From: Jiangella alba
GTDB taxonomy: Bacteria > Actinomycetota > Actinomycetes > Jiangellales > Jiangellaceae
Direction of reading: 5' to 3'
NCBI RefSeq assembly: GCF_900106035.1
Contig: NZ_FNUC01000003.1
Location: forward strand, 558,001-622,000
DNA: 64,000 bases
This document shows, one piece after another, positions 53,561 to 61,873 of this stretch (position 1 is its first letter; each line of letters opens with the position of its first letter). The notes under the pieces were generated by a model. It had not been told where the DNA came from and ran no database searches. It worked only from the letters and a program-made list of their open reading frames with translations. A program made the position numbers and the translations under genes.

Positions 53561-54793
53561 ATGACCACACCACGCATCGCCACCACGGCCACGCTCGCCG
53601 TCGCCGCCCTGCTCCTCACCGCCTGCGGCGACGACGGCTCGTCCGCCCGCAGCCAGAGCACGTCGACCCCGCGGGAGGACGGGGCACAGGAGGTCCAGGA
53701 GGCCGCGTCCCGGCTGGTCGCGACGTACGACGGCGGCCTGATGGTCATCGACGGCGAGACGCTGGAGGTGGCCGGGACGGTCGAGCTGGACGGCTTCACC
53801 CGCGTCAACCCGGCGGGCGACGACCGGCACGTCATGGTCTCCGCGGGCGACGCGTTCCGGGTGCTCGACGCCGGGGCGTGGAGCAGCGCGCACGGCGACC
53901 ACGAGCACCACTACGTCGGCGACCCCGCGTTCACCGGCGTCGAGTTCGAGTCCGACCACCCCGGCCACGTCGTCCGGCACGCGGGCACGACGGTGCTGTT
54001 CAGCGACGGCTCCGGCCGCATCGAGCTGTTCCGGGCCGACGAGCTGGCCGACGGCGCGCCGCAGACCGAGGTCGTCCAGGCCGACCAGCCGCACCACGGC
54101 GTCGCCGTCCAGCTGGCGAACGACGAGCTGCTGGTCACGCTGGGCGACGAGACGACGCGCACCGGCGCGAAGGTCGTCGACGCCGACCGCGCCGAGATCG
54201 CCCGCAACGAGGACTGCCCCGGGGTGCACGGCGAGGCGGTCGCCGACGACGAGACCATCGTCGTCGGGTGCGAGAACGGCGTCCTCGTCTACCGCGACGG
54301 CGCGTTCACGAAGATCCCCAGCCCCGACCCGTACGGCCGCATCGGCAACCAGGCCGGCTCGGACGAGTCCGCCGTCGTCCTCGGCGACTACAAGACCGAC
54401 CCCGACGCCGAGTTGGAGCGGCCCGAGCGGGTCTCGCTGATCGACACCGCCACGAACACGCTGCGGCTGGTCGACCTCGGCGTCAGCTACACGTTCCGCT
54501 CGCTCGCCCGCGGCCCGCAGGGCGAGGCGCTGGTGCTCGGCACCGACGGCGCGATCCACGTCATCGACCCGGTGACGGCAGCGATCACCGGCACCATCCC
54601 GGTGATCGGCGCCTGGACCGAGCCGGACGACTGGCAGCAGCCGCGGCCGGCCCTGCACGTCGACGGTGACACCGCGTACGTCACGGACCCCGCGTCGAGC
54701 AAGCTGCACGCCGTCGATCTGGCCGCCGGATCGGTCGTCGCGTCGGCCACGTTGCCGCAGGTCCCCAACGAATTGACCGGCGCGAAGGAGTAA
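53561..54793 (+). CDS. aztD: AztD-like zinc metallochaperone lipoprotein
   Basis: 410 residues. The signal ends in the lipobox LLTAC, so it is a lipoprotein. The mature part is a beta-propeller with the zinc-binding segment HGDHEHHYVGD and with DHPGH and QPHHGVA, which supply several His. Repeats such as DGGLMVIDGETLEVAGTVELDGF are typical of AztD, which passes zinc to the AztC binding protein of the AztABCD importer. The aztA-C genes are not adjacent. A Zur-like box fits zinc control. Confidence 0.82.
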   Translation: MTTPRIATTATLAVAALLLTACGDDGSSARSQSTSTPREDGAQEVQEAASRLVATYDGGLMVIDGETLEVAGTVELDGFTRVNPAGDDRHVMVSAGDAFRVLDAGAWSSAHGDHEHHYVGDPAFTGVEFESDHPGHVVRHAGTTVLFSDGSGRIELFRADELADGAPQTEVVQADQPHHGVAVQLANDELLVTLGDETTRTGAKVVDADRAEIARNEDCPGVHGEAVADDETIVVGCENGVLVYRDGAFTKIPSPDPYGRIGNQAGSDESAVVLGDYKTDPDAELERPERVSLIDTATNTLRLVDLGVSYTFRSLARGPQGEALVLGTDGAIHVIDPVTAAITGTIPVIGAWTEPDDWQQPRPALHVDGDTAYVTDPASSKLHAVDLAAGSVVASATLPQVPNELTGAKE

Positions 54794-54805
54794 CATTTCC
54801 AGCCG

Positions 54806-55474
54806 ATGAGCTTCCAGCCCCTGCCGCCGGCCCCGCCGCCGCCTCCGCCCCCACCGGCCGCCCGCCGCCGCCGGTGGGTGTGGCCGGTCGTGGCCGTGTT
54901 CGCCCTGCTGGCGGGCGGCGGCGCCGGGGTCGCCGTCGGCATGAGCCTCGACGACGACGATTCCGCGCCCGCCGCGCAGGAATCGCCGGCCCCGCAGGAG
55001 ACCGGCGACGGCGAGGGCGGCGACAGCGACGAGCTCGAGCGGCTGCGCGACCGCCTCGAAGAGGTCGAGAAGCAGCGCGACGACCTCAAGCGCCGCCTCG
55101 ACGAAGCCCGCGCCGAGCTCGACTCCGGCGCGACCGAGCCGCCGGCCGACGAGTCGCTCGAGTCCGAGCCCACTCCGTTCGAGGGCGAGTTCACCGACGG
55201 CGTCTTCACCTTCACCGACGTGCAGGTGCTGCGCGACTTCGCCGGCGACTTCGAGGTCCGGGCCACGGTGACGAACACCGGCGACGACACCGTCGAGTAC
55301 GTCGACTGGACGGCCACCGTCCTCAACGGCGGCGAGACCGTCTCCACCCTGACGACGTCGGCCACCGAGTTGGCCGCCGGCGACTCCGTCGACGCCCAGT
55401 TCATCGGCTTCGACGACTACGGCGACTGGGACTCCGTCGAGTTCGCCGTCGACTCCGACACCAACCGCACCTAG
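54806..55474 (+). CDS. Coiled-coil membrane protein with FxLYD-like domain
   Basis: 222 residues. A poly-Pro N-terminus, one TM (WVWPVVAVFALLAGGGAGVAVG), then a coiled coil (LERLRDRLEEVEKQRDDLKRRLDEARAEL), an acidic linker, and a C-terminal FxLYD-like beta-sandwich of about 90 residues (FEVRATVTNTGDDTVEYVDWTATVL). It starts 12 bases after the aztD stop. It shares the TM plus coiled-coil layout of two other genes in this region but a different C-terminal domain. Confidence 0.72.
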   Translation: MSFQPLPPAPPPPPPPPAARRRRWVWPVVAVFALLAGGGAGVAVGMSLDDDDSAPAAQESPAPQETGDGEGGDSDELERLRDRLEEVEKQRDDLKRRLDEARAELDSGATEPPADESLESEPTPFEGEFTDGVFTFTDVQVLRDFAGDFEVRATVTNTGDDTVEYVDWTATVLNGGETVSTLTTSATELAAGDSVDAQFIGFDDYGDWDSVEFAVDSDTNRT

Positions 55475-55513
55475 TCGTTCCCGTAGCCGTCGTCCGCCCG
55501 TCGCGAACCAGAC

Positions 55514-55530
55514 ATTGACTCGTTGTCAAT
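55514..55530. promoter_or_regulatory. Inverted repeat before the GDPD-like gene
   Basis: ATTGAC-TCGTT-GTCAAT, perfect 6-bp arms; TTGACT inside it is a good -35. It lies 20 bases before the ATG. Confidence 0.4.
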
Positions 55531-55549
55531 CGCCGTGACGGTAGCGGTC

Positions 55550-56395
55550 ATGAGCGAACGGTCCCGTTTCCGCCGCATCATCCGCGCCCTCGTGGCGATC
55601 CCGCTGGCAGCCGCCCTCGGGCTCGCCGTCACGGCCGCCGCCAACGCCGTCGACGGCCCGCACGACGCCGCACACGCCCACAACGACTACGAGCACGAGC
55701 GCCCGCTCCTCGACGCGCTCGACCACGGGTTCACCAGCGTCGAGGCCGACGTCTGGCTCGTCGACGGCGAACTGCTGGTCGCACACGACGCCTGGGAGGT
55801 GCAGCCCGGGCGGACCCTGCAGTCGCTGTACCTCGACCCGCTGCGCGACCTCGTCCACGCCAACGGCGGCTCGGTGTACCCGGGCTGGGACGGCTCGCTG
55901 CAGCTGCTCATCGACATCAAGAACACGGGGGAGGCGACGTACGCCGAGGTCGACGCCGTGCTGCGTCGCTACCAGGACTTCCTGACCCGCTACGTCGGCG
56001 GCCGGGTGCAGCCGGGCGCCGTCACCGCCGTCATCAGCGGCGACCGGCCGAAGGCGACGATGCAGGCGCAGCGGCTGCGCTTCGCCGGGTACGACGGCCG
56101 CCTCGGCGATCTCGCCAGCGGCCTGCCGGCCGGGTTCATGCCGCTGGTCAGCGACAACTGGGGCAACCACTTCACGTGGCGCGGCGTCGGCCCGATCCCG
56201 GAGGCGGAGCGGGCCGCGCTGCGGCAGATCGTCACGACGGCGCACGCCGCCGGCTACCGCGTCCGCTTCTGGGCGACGCCGGACACCCCCGGGCCGGCCC
56301 GCGACGCGATCTGGGCCGAGCTGCTCGCCGCCGGCGTCGATCACCTCAACACCGACGACCTCGCCGGCCTGGACGACTTCCTGTCCGCCCGCTAG
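55550..56395 (+). CDS. Secreted PI-PLC/GDPD-like phosphodiesterase
   Basis: 281 residues from ATG 55550. A signal peptide or TM (IIRALVAIPLAAALGLAVTAAANA) is followed by the TIM-barrel start AHAHNDYEHERPLLDALDHGFTSVEADVWLVDGELLVAHD, typical of the PI-PLC/GDPD superfamily in bacteria. QLLIDIKNTG and GPARDAIWAELLAAGVDHLNTDDLAGL follow. It would cleave a phosphodiester in a glycerophosphodiester or inositol lipid. Its stop shares CTAG with the facing methyltransferase gene. Confidence 0.8.
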   Translation: MSERSRFRRIIRALVAIPLAAALGLAVTAAANAVDGPHDAAHAHNDYEHERPLLDALDHGFTSVEADVWLVDGELLVAHDAWEVQPGRTLQSLYLDPLRDLVHANGGSVYPGWDGSLQLLIDIKNTGEATYAEVDAVLRRYQDFLTRYVGGRVQPGAVTAVISGDRPKATMQAQRLRFAGYDGRLGDLASGLPAGFMPLVSDNWGNHFTWRGVGPIPEAERAALRQIVTTAHAAGYRVRFWATPDTPGPARDAIWAELLAAGVDHLNTDDLAGLDDFLSAR

Positions 56396-56925
56396 TCCGC
56401 CTTCTCGGCGCTGACCTGCAACGTCGCGCTGCCGCCGTCGATGGTGACGGCGGTCAGCGCGGCGCAGGCGCGCAGCGTCGCGGCGACCAGCGACCCCGTG
56501 TCGCGCCCGCTGCCCGCGCCGTCGTCCGGCCCGTAGCCGTAGAACAGCCGCAGCCGCCCGCCCGGCGCCAGCAGTGCCGCGAGCGCGTCGACGTTGGCCT
56601 TGCGCGGGTGCGTCCAGAACACGTTGACGTTCGACGCGAAGATCAGGTCGAACCGTTGCGGCGGGGTCGCGCTCAGCGTCGTCAGGTCCTGCTCCACGAC
56701 CGTGACCCGGCCGGCGTCGACGAGGGCCTGATTGCGCTCGCGGATCCGCCGCACGCCGGTGGCGGACCGGTCCAGCGCCGTCACGTGCCCGTCGCCGCTG
56801 AGCAGCGGGCCGATCTCGGCGACCGCGACGCCCGGGGCGGCGCCCAGCTCGAGGATGCGCTCGGTCCCGGTCAGTTCGAGCCGCGGGATCAGCCGGGCGA
56901 TGTGGGCGGGTGGCCGTTCGCTCAT
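56392..56925 (-). CDS. SAM-dependent methyltransferase
   Basis: 177 residues from ATG 56925. Class I Rossmann motifs: ILELGAAPGVAVAEIG (motif I), HVTALDRSATGVRRI (motif II) and FDLIFASNVNVFWTHPRKANVDALAALLAPGGRLRLFYGYGP (motif IV region). The Asn-Pro-like catalytic stretch is absent, so it is probably a small-molecule methyltransferase. It converges on the GDPD gene with CTAG shared by the two stops. Confidence 0.82.
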   Translation of the reverse strand: MSERPPAHIARLIPRLELTGTERILELGAAPGVAVAEIGPLLSGDGHVTALDRSATGVRRIRERNQALVDAGRVTVVEQDLTTLSATPPQRFDLIFASNVNVFWTHPRKANVDALAALLAPGGRLRLFYGYGPDDGAGSGRDTGSLVAATLRACAALTAVTIDGGSATLQVSAEKAD

Positions 56926-57098
56926 GGCGGAGAGTGTCGCAGCCGATCCCTGACGAGGTGCGTCAGGAGCCGCGATTCGCGATACGGTGCGCCCGAGTAG
57001 TTCCCGGTTGCCTTCGTCGTCGCTGACTCCGGCACAGCGGGACCGTCGGGGGACGGGGACCTCCCGGCAGGTTGCCGCGCGCGCCCCCGGGAGGGATC

Positions 57099-57458
57099 GT
57101 GTCCGCACCACGTTCCGGCCCGTTCGCATGGTCGCCGTTCGGTGACGGGTACCTCGTCGCGTCCACCGACCCCTCCGGCCACCCCGTCGTCGACCTCGTC
57201 CTGCCGTCGCCGGACGGGGTGCTGCGCTGGGTCGCCGCCTTCGCCCCGGACGACGTCGAGTCGCTGGTCTCCCTGGCTGTTGCACCCGCCGCGGCCGCGC
57301 GGCCTGCCGCTGCGGCCGTCCGCCCGGACACCGGCTCGGCCCGCGCCCGTTCCGCCGACCGCCGGCTGACGACGATGGGCGGCCTTGCGTTGGCGCTCTG
57401 CATCGTGGCGGTCTTCTGGATCGCCCTGGGGGTGCTGCTGTGGACGCTGCTGCGGTGA
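57099..57458 (+). CDS. Small C-terminal-anchored membrane protein
   Basis: 119 residues from GTG 57099, GGGAGGG upstream. An N-terminal soluble part (FAWSPFGDGYLVASTDPSGHPVVDLVL) is followed by an Ala-rich linker and one TM (TTMGGLALALCIVAVFWIALGVLLWTLL). The family is unknown. It overlaps the next gene by 19 bases. Confidence 0.55.
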   Translation: MSAPRSGPFAWSPFGDGYLVASTDPSGHPVVDLVLPSPDGVLRWVAAFAPDDVESLVSLAVAPAAAARPAAAAVRPDTGSARARSADRRLTTMGGLALALCIVAVFWIALGVLLWTLLR

Positions 57459-57814
57459 GGATCGAGCGGCTGGCCTCCGTGCGCGACTACCTCTGGGCCG
57501 CCGTTCCCATCCTGCTGGTCGTCTTCGTGTGGATGTACGGCGGCTTCGCGTTCGGCCTCAGTGAGGCGACCTGTCCAGGCCGGCGCGCCGCTGACGACAC
57601 CTCGCTGCAGGTCGTCGTCTCGCATCGCGACTACGTCCCGGTGGACTTCACCTGCGAGTACGCCGACGGCTCTGTCTATCGGTACGTCCCCGGGGGCGCC
57701 AAGATCGCGATGCACGGCGCCCTCGTGGGCTCCGTGGCCAGCTTCGTCACCGCGACGATCATCAGCCGCCGCCTCGCCCGTCGAACCGCAGTCGTTCGTG
57801 GGAGAACTGTCTGA
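57440..57814 (+). CDS. Small two-TM membrane protein
   Basis: 124 residues from GTG 57440. TM segments are at the N-terminus (AAVPILLVVFVWMYGGFAF) and C-terminus (MHGALVGSVASFVTATIIS), with about 55 extracytoplasmic residues between them, including two Cys (EATCPG and FTCEYADG) that could pair. Unknown family. It is translationally coupled to the preceding gene. Confidence 0.55.
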   Translation: MDAAAVRIERLASVRDYLWAAVPILLVVFVWMYGGFAFGLSEATCPGRRAADDTSLQVVVSHRDYVPVDFTCEYADGSVYRYVPGGAKIAMHGALVGSVASFVTATIISRRLARRTAVVRGRTV

Positions 57815-57871
57815 CCCCCGGCGTAGCGTCACCCGCCGCGAGGACATCTCGCTGATCTCGGGGGGCACACC

Positions 57872-58543
57872 ATGTCTGACACCACACCTGCTGTTCCTGG
57901 GCCTGACCAGAGCGTCGACGTTCCGCCTCCTCCACCGCCGCCGGACAGAGCCGCGGAACCGCGGCGGAGACGCGTGCCGTGGGTACTGGCCGGCGTCGGC
58001 GTGTTGCTCCTGGCCGCCGCCTTCTCCGCCGGGTGGGGAATCCGTGACGGCCGCGCCGGCGAACGGGAGAGCGAGTTGCGGGCGGAGGCCGCCGGCCTCG
58101 CCGCCGAGGGGCGCCGGGCTGAAGCACGGGCCGACGAACTCGAGAGCAGCCTCGAGGAGACGCAGGTCCAGCGCGACGACCTGAAGCAGCGTCTCGATGC
58201 CGCCGAGCAGGCCAACACCGACCTCGCGGAGAGGTCGGCCGCGCTCGACCAGCGTGAGGCAGAGCTCGACCAGCGGCAGACGGCGATCGACGAGGTCGAG
58301 GCGGGCATCGAGGCGAACACCGTCACGGACGGCGTCTGGACGGTCGGCCTCGACATCGCGGCCGGCACCTACCGGGCCACCGACGTGTCGAGCTCCTGCT
58401 ACTGGGCCGTCCTGCGGAGCGGGAGCAACGGCGACGACATCATCGCCAACGACCTGCCGAGTGGCGGCAACCCGCAGGTCACCGTCGAAGACGGTCACGA
58501 CTTCGAGACCGTCCGGTGCGGCGAGTGGGTCAAGGTCGAGTAA
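57872..58543 (+). CDS. Coiled-coil membrane protein, third of three similar ones
   Basis: 223 residues. A Pro-rich N-terminus, one TM (WVLAGVGVLLLAAAFSAGWGI), then a coiled coil (ELESSLEETQVQRDDLKQRLDAAEQA), continuing to a heptad-rich region, and a C-terminal beta-rich domain WTVGLDIAAGTYRATDVSSSCYWAVLRSG typical of surface-exposed sandwich domains in actinobacteria. Shares the QRDDLKQRLDAAE-type segment with the 54806 protein (KQRDDLKRRLDEAR) and the 50928 protein (AERDDLAQRLEDAQ). Function unknown. Confidence 0.7.
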   Translation: MSDTTPAVPGPDQSVDVPPPPPPPDRAAEPRRRRVPWVLAGVGVLLLAAAFSAGWGIRDGRAGERESELRAEAAGLAAEGRRAEARADELESSLEETQVQRDDLKQRLDAAEQANTDLAERSAALDQREAELDQRQTAIDEVEAGIEANTVTDGVWTVGLDIAAGTYRATDVSSSCYWAVLRSGSNGDDIIANDLPSGGNPQVTVEDGHDFETVRCGEWVKVE

Positions 58544-58568
58544 GCGCCGGCGGCTATCGTGGCCGGTC

Positions 58569-59390
58569 GTGAAGGTCCTCGTCGTCGGCGGCAGCGGCTT
58601 CCTGGGCGGTGAGCTCGTCCGCCAGGCTCGCGCGGCCGGCCACGACGTCGTCGCGACGTATCTGACGCGGCCGGGCGGTGACGACGGTGTGGAATGGCGG
58701 GCGCTGGACGTCCGCCGCCGGGAGGATGCCGGCGCGCTGGTCGCCGCCGTCGGCCCGGATGTCGTGGTCAACGCCGCGTACCGCCAGTCCGACTGGGCGA
58801 TCACCGCCGACGGTGCCGCCCACGTGGCGCTGGCCGCCGCCGCGTACGCCGTCCGTCTCGTCCACGTCTCCAGCGACGCGGTCTTCTCCGGCGCCGCCGT
58901 CCACTACGACGAGACTGCCGTCCCGGACCCCGTCAACCCGTACGGCGCGGCGAAGGCGGCGGCCGAGACGGCGGTCAGGGCGATCGCGCCGCACGGGGTC
59001 GTCGTCCGGACCTCCCTGATCATCGGCGACGGCGGCTCGCCCCAGGAGGCGTTCGTCCACGACCTCGCCGCCGGCCGCCGCGACGGCGTCCTCTTCACCG
59101 ACGACATCCGCTGCCCCGTCCATGTCGCCGACCTCGCGGCCGCCCTGCTGGAGCTGGCCGTGTCCACCCGCACCGCCACCCACCACGTCGCCGGCCCCGA
59201 CGCCGTCAGCCGGTACGACCTCGGGCAGCTCATCGCCCGCCGCGACGGCCTCGACGGCGCCGCGCTGCCGGCCGGCGCCCGGGCCGCGTCCGGCCCACCC
59301 GGACCCCTCGACGTCCGCCTCGACAGCCGCGCGACGCAGGCGGTGCTCCGGACCCGCCTCCGAGGCGCGCGGGAGTTCCTGACGGCCTGA
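58569..59390 (+). CDS. RmlD-type dTDP-4-dehydrorhamnose reductase-like SDR
   Basis: 273 residues from GTG 58569. Rossmann start KVLVVGGSGFLGGELVRQA, then VHVSSDAVFSG and YGAAKAAAE with the SDR Tyr-X3-Lys and the typical VVRTSLIIGDG. Family members reduce sugar nucleotides such as dTDP-4-keto-L-rhamnose, but this copy is not in a rhamnose cluster and could act on another NDP-sugar or related substrate. Preceded by 25 bases after the coiled-coil gene; separate promoter likely. Confidence 0.82.
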   Translation: MKVLVVGGSGFLGGELVRQARAAGHDVVATYLTRPGGDDGVEWRALDVRRREDAGALVAAVGPDVVVNAAYRQSDWAITADGAAHVALAAAAYAVRLVHVSSDAVFSGAAVHYDETAVPDPVNPYGAAKAAAETAVRAIAPHGVVVRTSLIIGDGGSPQEAFVHDLAAGRRDGVLFTDDIRCPVHVADLAAALLELAVSTRTATHHVAGPDAVSRYDLGQLIARRDGLDGAALPAGARAASGPPGPLDVRLDSRATQAVLRTRLRGAREFLTA

Positions 59391-59454
59391 ACTGTCCGAC
59401 CCCGCGACTAACCTCCCGCGCACCAAGGGGGAGAACGACGAGGGGGCGGGTGGA

Positions 59455-60849
59455 ATGACCGAAGAGAGCTGGCACGAGGCACGGCTGATCCCGACGTCGG
59501 GCATCAACGGCGCCGAGGAGCAGGAGCGCCGTGCGACGTCGGCGCTGCTGGCCGTGATGACGGCGGTCCGCGAGTTCGGCCGCGCGCTGACGAAGCCGTT
59601 CGGCGCGCCGGCCGGCAACGTCGAGACCTACATCGAGGTGCCGTTCGTCCTGGGCGAGAAGAAGCTGTTCCCGGACGGCCTGGTCCGGGTCAGCCGCGGC
59701 CAGAAGTCGTGGACGGCGCTGGTCGAGGTCAAGACGGGCAGCAACGAGCTGGTGCCCGAGCAGCTGGAGAACTATCTCGACATCGCCCGCGAGCAGGGCT
59801 TCGACGCGGTCCTGACCATCTCGAACGAGATCCCGGCCATCCCGGGGCTGCACCCGACGAAGGTCGACAAACGCAAGTTGCGCAAGGTCGCGATGCATCA
59901 CCTGTCGTGGACGAACGTGCTGACCGAGGCGGTCATGCAGAAGGAGTTCCGCGGCATCGCCGACCCCGACCAGGCCTGGATCCTCGGCGAGCTCATCCGG
60001 TACCTGGAACACCCGCGCTCCGGCGCGCTCGAGTTCGACGACATGGGCGAGAACTGGGTCGCGACCCGCAACGCCATCGCGGCCGGGACGCTGCGGTCCA
60101 CCGACAAGGGCGTCAGCGAGGTCGCCAACCGCTTCGACGCGCTGCTGCGCTTCGCCAGCCTCCGCCTCGGCCGTCAGCTCGGCACCGAGGTGACGCCGGT
60201 GCTGTCGCGCAAGGAGCTGGCCGAGCCCGCGCTGCGCACCCAGTGGCTGATCGACCACCTGGCCGAGCACGCCACCCTCACCGGCGCGATCCGCATCCCC
60301 GACACCGTCGGCGAGCTGGTGGTGACGGCCGACCTGCGGGCCGGCCGCATCACCTGCCACGTCGACGTCGACGCGCCTCGGGAAGGGCGGCAGACGACGC
60401 GGGTCAACTGGCTGGTGCGGCAGCTCAAGAACGCACCGGCCGACCTGCGCATCGAGGCGTTCGTCCTGCACGGACGGGGTGCCGGCGCGGCCGAGCTGCT
60501 GGCGACGGTCCGCGACGACCCCGGCGTGCTGGTCGCCGACCCGGCCAAGGATCTCCGGACGTTCCGGGTCGCCCAGAGCCTGCCCATGGGCGGCAAGCGC
60601 GGCCGGGGCCGTGGCAGCTTCATCGACGCTGTGCTCGCCGCGGTCGACGCCTTCTACGGCGAGGTCATCCAGCACCTGAAGGCGTGGTCGGCGGCGCCGC
60701 CGCGGCTGCGTCCCGAGCCCGAGGCCGCGGACCGGCGGCCCGAGGTGCCGGCCGCCCTGGTCTCGACGTCGCTGTCCTCGCAGGACGGCGCCGAGGTGGC
60801 CGCGGCGGCCCCGGACCCGGTGCCCGAGGACGTGACCGCTGCGGAGTGA
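59455..60849 (+). CDS. PD-(D/E)xK-like protein, possible nuclease
   Basis: 464 residues. The N-terminal part has the PD-(D/E)xK core: LFPDGLVRVSR (Asp 74) and WTALVEVKTGSN (Glu 91 and Lys 93), with a conserved ETYIEVPFVLGEKK before it. It then has a helical region (EGFDAVLTISNEIPAIPG) and a C-terminal beta-rich half, ending in a disordered tail. I recall similar proteins in actinomycetes annotated as stress-response or hypothetical, with no described partner. The nuclease fold is visible but the activity is inferred. Confidence 0.65.
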   Translation: MTEESWHEARLIPTSGINGAEEQERRATSALLAVMTAVREFGRALTKPFGAPAGNVETYIEVPFVLGEKKLFPDGLVRVSRGQKSWTALVEVKTGSNELVPEQLENYLDIAREQGFDAVLTISNEIPAIPGLHPTKVDKRKLRKVAMHHLSWTNVLTEAVMQKEFRGIADPDQAWILGELIRYLEHPRSGALEFDDMGENWVATRNAIAAGTLRSTDKGVSEVANRFDALLRFASLRLGRQLGTEVTPVLSRKELAEPALRTQWLIDHLAEHATLTGAIRIPDTVGELVVTADLRAGRITCHVDVDAPREGRQTTRVNWLVRQLKNAPADLRIEAFVLHGRGAGAAELLATVRDDPGVLVADPAKDLRTFRVAQSLPMGGKRGRGRGSFIDAVLAAVDAFYGEVIQHLKAWSAAPPRLRPEPEAADRRPEVPAALVSTSLSSQDGAEVAAAAPDPVPEDVTAAE

Positions 60850-60874
60850 CGGCCACGTCCTCGATCGAACCGCG

Positions 60875-61639
60875 TCAGTTCTTGGACAGCACCCGCGAGG
60901 CCAGCGCCTTCGCCCGCGACCAGATGCTCTCGCCGCGCGCGGGAGCCAGCGGGCCGGGCAGCTGGTCCGGAAGCGGCTGGATGGGGTTGTCGCAGTAGAT
61001 GGTGCCGGTGACGTAGAGGTCGCCGAGGATCACGACGTCGCCGTTGAACTGCGAGGACCCGTGCGCGAGGACCGCCAGGCCGAACTCGTTGATGGCCACG
61101 ATGCCCGCGTCGTCGGGGGTGGAGGTGTACGCCACCATGCCGGCGATGTTGATGCCGGCGCCGAGGACGCCCGCGCCGGCGCCCACCACGTCCGTGTGGT
61201 TGAGGCCCATGACCCCGGCTCGATCGGGGTGGATCGTCGACGCCGCGACGCCGTCGTTCTGCCCGCCGCCGGCCGCGATGGCGGCGCCGGTGCCTGAGGT
61301 GCTGGCGTAGTTCGCCGCGGAGACGCCGTACGCGTTGGCCGAGTAGCTGCCGCCGGCGAAGCCGTTGGACCGGGCCGACGTCATCAGCGCCGCGGCACCC
61401 GAGCCGGCGTTGTGCACAGCGACGGTCGGGGTCGACGAGCTGGAGCTGACGCCGGTCGAAGCGGAGCCGGACGTGTTCGAGCGGCCCAGGACGAGCGCCT
61501 GGCCGGCAGCGGCGTCCGCCTGGCTGGCGCCCGCAACGCCGATGACGGCGGCGCCGGTAGCCCCGGCGGCGCCCGCGGCGAGGAACCGCCGCCGGTTCGG
61601 GGTGGTGGTCGTGGTCTCGTGGTCGGTCGTGCCGTCCAT
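60875..61639 (-). CDS. Tat-exported Gly/Ser/Ala-rich beta-structured protein
   Basis: 254 residues from ATG 61639, GGGGGG-type ribosome site upstream. Tat signal (NRRRFLAAGAAGATGAAVIGV). The mature part is rich in Gly, Ala and Ser with short repeating phrases (VGAGAGVLGAGINIAGM, GVAASTIHPDRAGVMGLNHTD), then FNGDVVILGDLYVTGTIYCDNP, all resembling trimeric beta-helical tail-fibre proteins. Function unknown. The gene lies 128 bases from tRNA-Arg. Confidence 0.6.
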   Translation of the reverse strand: MDGTTDHETTTTTPNRRRFLAAGAAGATGAAVIGVAGASQADAAAGQALVLGRSNTSGSASTGVSSSSSTPTVAVHNAGSGAAALMTSARSNGFAGGSYSANAYGVSAANYASTSGTGAAIAAGGGQNDGVAASTIHPDRAGVMGLNHTDVVGAGAGVLGAGINIAGMVAYTSTPDDAGIVAINEFGLAVLAHGSSQFNGDVVILGDLYVTGTIYCDNPIQPLPDQLPGPLAPARGESIWSRAKALASRVLSKN

Positions 61640-61767
61640 GGTCCCCCCATGCGTTCCAGCCCGGCCGCGGGTCGGCGCGGGCACGGTCGGTAACGGCTCG
61701 GACCGTAACAGCGGCCCCATAGATGGTCAACAGGTATGCGGACCACGACGCCGCCGGTAGAAGGGGG

Positions 61768-61841
61768 TGCGCCTGGAGGGACTCGAACCCCCGACCAAGA
61801 GCTTAGAAGGCTCCTGCTCTATCCAACTGAGCTACAGGCGC
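61768..61841 (-). tRNA. tRNA-Arg (anticodon UCU)
   Basis: Acceptor GCGCCTG/CAGGCGC, anticodon loop CTTCTAA with TCT, T arm GGGGG-TTCGAGT-CCCTC. Discriminator A; CCA not encoded. Confidence 0.95.
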
Positions 61842-61873
61842 AATAGCAGACATGCGACATTGTGGCGGAAAGA

